10,960 bases of DNA. It comes from Dictyocoela muelleri. Taxonomy: Eukaryota; Microsporidia. Below the pieces are notes generated by a model that worked only from the letters and a program-made list of their open reading frames with translations, was not told the DNA's origin and did no database searches. The first letter of the stretch is position 1. Every line of letters starts with the position of its first letter. The stretch is taken from positions 1 through 10,960 of the forward strand of contig SDVU01000262.1 in assembly GCA_016256075.1 (NCBI GenBank), read 5' to 3'. Shown here in pieces: positions 8,173-10,960 of this stretch. The position numbers and the translations under genes are program-made.

Positions 8173-8494
8173 TATATACTGAAAAAAAGTTAAAATTACA
8201 AATAAAAATATATAGTACTTCAAATAAAAATTGATAATGCTTTGTTAATATATTTTTATTTTGTATAAAAAAGAAGGGATGGGAAATTTAAAATTAAATG
8301 ACGAAAGAAGGTATGTCGAATTTAAATTTTTTTGGAATATCAACGATATCCGAGACTTTAAATAAAAAATAAAAACAAAGTTTTAAAGTCGCAGCCGCCA
8401 AAATATTACATTTTGGACGATAAAATATTTATAATGAAGAGAAAAAATGTTATTAAATGTTCCAAATTTAGCGTTGATTTGAAGGCATATAATT

Positions 8495-8511
8495 CCCACG
8501 CGCAGCGCGGG
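8495..8511. repeat. GC-rich hairpin
   Basis: CCCACGC (8495-8501), loop GCA, GCGCGGG (8505-8511) forms a seven-pair stem with one mismatch, within sequence that is otherwise strongly AT-rich. Helitron 3' ends carry a similar short GC hairpin before CTRR; here the bases after the hairpin read ACCTATG, which is not CTRR. It may be a decayed Helitron terminus or an isolated structured motif. Confidence 0.5.
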
Positions 8512-8605
8512 ACCTATGTGCACTGTGAGACATTTTTATTTTTACTTATTTATTTTTTTGATTTTTTTATGTTTGATTATTATTTATATTTTTTTATTGG
8601 CCAGA

Positions 8606-8659
8606 TAGCTCTGTGGCAAAACACATGAATGTAAAATTTAAGTATCAGGGTTCGAATCC
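8606..8659 (+). promoter_or_regulatory. Pol III A box and B box
   Basis: TAGCTCTGTGG (8606-8616) is one change away from the tRNA A box TAGCTCAGTGG, and GGTTCGAATCC (8649-8659) is an exact B box. Their spacing, about 43 bases start to start, is that of a tRNA gene. Together they would support internal Pol III transcription toward the body of the repeat. Confidence 0.65.
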
Positions 8660-8738
8660 CACTGACGTCACTCTTTAATAAATAACGAAGGAATGACATT
8701 AATCGGCCAAAAACTATAGAAATATAGATTAATATACA

Positions 8739-8746
8739 GATGTTCC
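8739..8746. repeat. Target-site duplication, left copy (GATGTTCC)
   Basis: GATGTTCC here is repeated exactly at 9586-9593. In the uninterrupted left SINE-like copy the corresponding place holds a single GTTGTTCC (minus strand). This is what an 8-bp target duplication made by an insertion should look like. Confidence 0.7.
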
Positions 8747-9585
8747 GAAGCAAGTCCGTGTGCCCAGGCAGAATTTTATCCGGTCACACAATCTTAAAGA
8801 GATTTCTAAAATTTAAAATTTGACGAAGTATGCAGGAAAATTTTTAAAGACCAAAATCAACATTCACAGAAATATTTACTGATACAAATCAGCCTTCAAG
8901 TATCTTATCGGTTAATAATTTATACCACAAGATGTTAAATGCTGGTTTTCGACGAGTTAGTATATCCCAGAAGTCACATCAGAATAATAAAACGATTATT
9001 TAAAAATATAAGCAAAATTTCATGACATTAGACAACTTTGAATCCATTTTCGATTATGTATACTTTATTTTCTAATTTGGAAAAAAGTATATTAAAAAAA
9101 AGATTTTGGGGTTAAAAATATCATGAAATTTTGTTTTTTTATCATCTCGTCTTTTTAATGCGACTTTTTGATTGACTAACCTGTATAGAAACTAGTACCT
9201 ATTTCACTCTTGCCTATTGTAATCTTTACCTGATGTTTGTTATTCACTTTGAGGTTGTTGTTGTTCTGATACGGAATTTAGTGAATGATTGTCTATTTTT
9301 AAGGATAAAAAATAATGTGCCTGTTAAACCTTACATAGTATATTATTTGCGATTATATAATTTATAAATGATGACTTACAGAAGGAATCGCTTTTTATTG
9401 TGATATTTATCGTAATAACATGTAATATAAATAAATTAATGTGTGTGGTACAGAATTTTATATGGTTTTATTAATAAAAAATCAATTCTTAATTTTTTTT
9501 ATTTATTCTGAATTTTATTATTTTTTCATAAAAAAAATAATCCAATGTAGGGACCTTAGCCATGCCCGGACACGCGAACTGCACC
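8747..9585. mobile_element. 839-bp nonautonomous inverted-repeat transposon nested in the SINE-like repeat
   Basis: The insertion starts GAAGCAAGTCCGTGTGCCCA and ends, read from the other strand, GGTGCAGTTCGCGTGTCCGG. After small gaps about 18 of 24 terminal positions agree, giving imperfect terminal inverted repeats. It is bounded by an exact 8-bp duplication. No transposase motifs are visible inside, so it would need enzyme from elsewhere. An 8-bp duplication fits Merlin, hAT or P-type elements. Merlin relics are present in this window, but I see no proof that they are related. Inside, an 18-bp inverted pair (about 9012-9030 and 9117-9135) encloses a further hairpin. The divergence of the ends suggests an old insertion. 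Confidence 0.62.
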
Positions 9586-9910
9586 GATGTTCCAGTGAGG
9601 TATAGCTGATTAAGACTTGGTCTAATATTAAAATGAAGCAGAAGGCGCTCTCCTAGGTGTGGGAATGAGTGCGGCAAAGAACTCTGCATAAAGTAATGAA
9701 AAATAAAAATCATGAAAAACATCTAATTACCTGTACCCTGCTGAGTAATTTATAAAACGAAAATCGCGTATACAGCTGGGCTTCATGGTATCCTAGAAAG
9801 TGACGTATTATATGAACACCAAGAATCAAAGGTCGCAGACGACGAGAGAAGACAACTCCCCGGGTTGGCAGCTTTAGATGTTTTCGACATGTAATATATG
9901 TAATATATAA
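9586..9910 (+). mobile_element. SINE-like repeat, body (right copy, 3' part)
   Basis: This is the reverse complement of the body at 1832-2145, similar along its length by eye. Shared words include GTCGCAGA near 9831-9838, TACCTGTA/CCTG-containing stretches near 9730 and CCAGTG at the left edge. It is clearly richer in G+C than its surroundings. Two minus-strand open frames lie in it (9710-9922 and one ending in it from 9489). Codon-by-codon comparison with the left copy shows mostly amino-acid-changing differences, so there is no sign that a protein has been kept. The end near 9910 is approximate. Confidence 0.6.
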
Positions 9911-9988
9911 ACAAAAAAGCATTATAAATTTATTTTAGGCACAAATATTTTTTTTTCAGGCTTGGCAGAGTTATATGTTCGTATTTAA

Positions 9989-10090
9989 AAACTTATAAAC
10001 CCATTTTTGTATACTTATAAACCCTTTTTTATGAACTTATAAACTCATTTTTGCAAATTTATAAACCCATTTTTGCAGACTTATAAGCCC
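9989..10090 (+). repeat. 22-bp tandem array in the left foldback arm
   Basis: Five units with the core CTTATAAACCCATTTTTG start at 9992, 10014, 10036, 10058 and 10080, that is, exactly 22 bases apart, with small base changes between units. Its inverted counterpart is at about 10692-10825. Confidence 0.88.
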
Positions 10091-10159
10091 ATTGAAATCA
10101 ACTAATTCATTTCTAAAAAACATGAATCTACAAATAATTGCTCAATAAATCACCTTTGG

Positions 10160-10200
10160 CGAGTTTTCGTAGCCTCTTGAGCGCTACGCGAAAAAACTCG
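10160..10200 (+). repeat. Short hairpin inside the left foldback arm
   Basis: CGAGTTTTCGTAG (10160-10172) pairs with CTACGCGAAAAAACTCG (10184-10200) with small bulges, leaving a loop with CCTCTTGAGCG. The right arm keeps the loop words (CTCAAGAGGC) but the stem is worn. It is a possible structural motif of the element. Confidence 0.55.
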
Positions 10201-10691
10201 ATAAAATTTTTTAAAAAAATTATAGCAATTTCTTATTTTTGCAAAGAATATTCCTGATTCTAACGTTCCTTAGACACCTTATTTAGAAAATCTTTGTGAT
10301 TTACCAAATAAAGAGATCTCTAAGTATAATAGAAATTTCTTTATATTGTTTTATATACATATTTTAGAATCGGTTATATATATGGCGGCATATAAAGTTT
10401 ATAAAAAAAAATATATCAAAAATATGATTTAAAACAATATAAATAAATTTTACTCATGCTTAGACATCTCGATATTTAATAAAACACAAAAATTTTCTAG
10501 GTAAGGTGTCTAAGAAACGTTATAATCAGGAATATTCTTGTTAAAAATAAGAAGCTACTATAATTTTTACTAAAAATTTTTGTGGCGAGTATTAGCGTTG
10601 CGCTCAAGAGGCAAAAAAACTTGCCCAAGGTGAGTTCTTGTGATATTATTACAAGGATTCATGTTTTTTAGGAATGAATTAGTTGATTTGA

Positions 10692-10825
10692 ACTGGGTTA
10701 TAATTCTGTAAAAATGGGTTTATAAGTTTGCAAAAACCGGGTTTATAAGTTTTGAATAATGAGGTTATAAGTTTTATAAAACGGGGTTATAAGTTTGCAA
10801 AGACGGGTTATAACTCTGCAAAGAC
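10692..10825 (-). repeat. 21-23-bp tandem array in the right foldback arm
   Basis: Six units with the core GGGTTTATAAGTTTGCAAA (plus strand) follow one another, each 21-23 bp. They are the reverse complement of the left array, so the two arrays point toward the outer ends of the element. Confidence 0.85.
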
Positions 10826-10878
10826 CTGTATTTAATTCTATTATTTTTTGGTATTTTTTTCTAATTCAATTATTTTTC

Positions 10879-10960
10879 CATCGCATCGCATCGCATCGCA
10901 TCGCATCGCATCGCATCGCATCGCATCGCATCGCATCGCATCGCATCGCATCGCATCGCA
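10879..10960. repeat. Pentanucleotide microsatellite (CATCG)n reaching the window end
   Basis: Sixteen perfect units of the 5-bp motif CATCG (equivalently TCGCA) run to the last base. The array may continue beyond the window. It does not look like a known telomere repeat such as TTAGG or TTAGGG, and it contains no gene. An array like this often ends an assembled contig. Confidence 0.95.

Larger units (their letters stand above)
8035..8598. other. Non-coding interval right of the LTR element
   Basis: AT-rich sequence without a credible gene. It contains a 19-bp tandem repeat (8115-8172) and a GC-rich hairpin (8495-8511), both listed separately, plus a small inverted pair around GACTTTAAA and TTTAAAGTC (about 8352-8391). 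The short frames in both directions lack family motifs. Confidence 0.5.
8599..8746 (+). mobile_element. SINE-like repeat, head and linker (right copy, 5' part)
   Basis: This is the head of the second SINE-like copy. It starts GGCCAGATAGCTC, contains both Pol III boxes, passes through TGACGTCACTCTTTAATAAA and reaches GATGTTCC at 8739-8746. There the similarity to the left copy breaks and resumes at 9586. The tRNA-like part does not close an acceptor stem and lacks a convincing anticodon arm, so it is not a working tRNA gene. Confidence 0.6.
9957..10828. mobile_element. Foldback-type element: long inverted repeat with terminal tandem arrays
   Basis: The left part (9957 to about 10367) and the right part (about 10418 to 10828) are inverted copies about a common axis near 10392. 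Words such as CAACTAATTCAT (10099-10110) and ATGAATTAGTTG (10674-10685), or CAGAGTTAT (9966-9974) and ATAACTCTG (10810-10818), mirror with the same coordinate sum. Arms look about 75-80% identical, with a unique centre of roughly 50 bp. The outer third of each arm is a tandem array of 21-23-bp units. Long inverted arms with internal tandem repeats are the hallmark of foldback elements. No coding potential is visible. The exact ends and target duplication are not clear. Confidence 0.75.

Noticed and set aside
8005-8223. Minus-strand hydrophobic 72-residue frame that could look like a membrane protein
   Set aside because: It starts in non-coding sequence, runs through the 19-bp tandem repeat into the LTR and owes its hydrophobicity to AT-rich codons; no start signal of the eL20 type precedes it.
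8413-8628. Plus-strand 71-residue frame
   Set aside because: It crosses the GC hairpin and runs into the tRNA-like head of the repeat; no family motif or CCC-type start signal.
8599-8675. A functional tRNA gene
   Set aside because: The A and B boxes are good, but no acceptor stem closes, the D and anticodon arms do not fold well, and a related decayed copy with an attached body exists, so a tRNA-derived repeat is the better reading.
9831-9880. Possible fragment of large-subunit rRNA in the repeat body, suggested by a CCCGGGGAGTTGTCTTCTCT-like string
   Set aside because: The resemblance covers only about 20 bases; the sequence on either side does not follow rRNA.
9989-10090. Telomere-like repeats, because TAAACCC resembles plant telomere sequence
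   Set aside because: The true unit is 22 bp, the array lies in an inverted-repeat arm and has a mirrored partner, so it belongs to the foldback element.
1-10960. CRISPR arrays, bacterial operons or ribosome binding sites
   Set aside because: The gene content is eukaryotic (eL20, LTR retrotransposon, Merlin, Pol III boxes), and none of the tandem repeats has unique spacers of CRISPR type.

Overview
The window reads as part of a transposon-rich, AT-rich genome, most likely from a microsporidian. The evidence is one divergent but full-length host gene, ribosomal protein eL20, on the minus strand at 2373-2891. It has a CCCC motif three bases before its ATG, a very short room for a 5' leader and an AATAAA close behind the stop. 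This compact promoter style is known from microsporidia. Everything else I can recognise is mobile or repetitive, which fits the larger, transposon-laden microsporidian genomes. The species cannot be named from this sequence alone.

Layout, left to right. (1) 1-117 is a near-perfect hairpin palindrome at the window edge. (2) 262-548 and 812-1458 are two separate decayed copies of a Merlin/ISXO2-type (IS1595-like) DDE transposase, the first a C-terminal piece, the second an N-terminal and central piece. (3) 1832-2276 is a minus-strand copy of a SINE-like repeat with a tRNA-like Pol III head (A and B boxes) and a relatively GC-rich body. (4) 2373-2891 is eL20. (5) 2900-3698 is AT-rich non-coding DNA with a short tandem repeat. 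(6) 3699-8029 is a complete-ended but broken Ty3/gypsy LTR retrotransposon on the minus strand, with 384-bp LTRs that look about 93% identical. (7) 8030-8598 is non-coding DNA with a 19-bp tandem repeat and a GC-rich hairpin. (8) 8599-9910 is a second, plus-strand copy of the SINE-like repeat, split by an 839-bp insertion (8747-9585) that has imperfect terminal inverted repeats and an exact 8-bp target duplication. The uninterrupted copy at 1832-2276 acts as the empty site. (9) 9957-10828 is a foldback-type element whose two arms carry outward arrays of 21-23-bp repeats. (10) 10879-10960 is a pure 5-bp microsatellite running off the window end.

There is no operon or pathway here: the only apparently working gene is eL20. 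The most interesting new material is the SINE-like family with its nested inverted-repeat insertion, and the foldback element. I cannot match either to a described family from memory.
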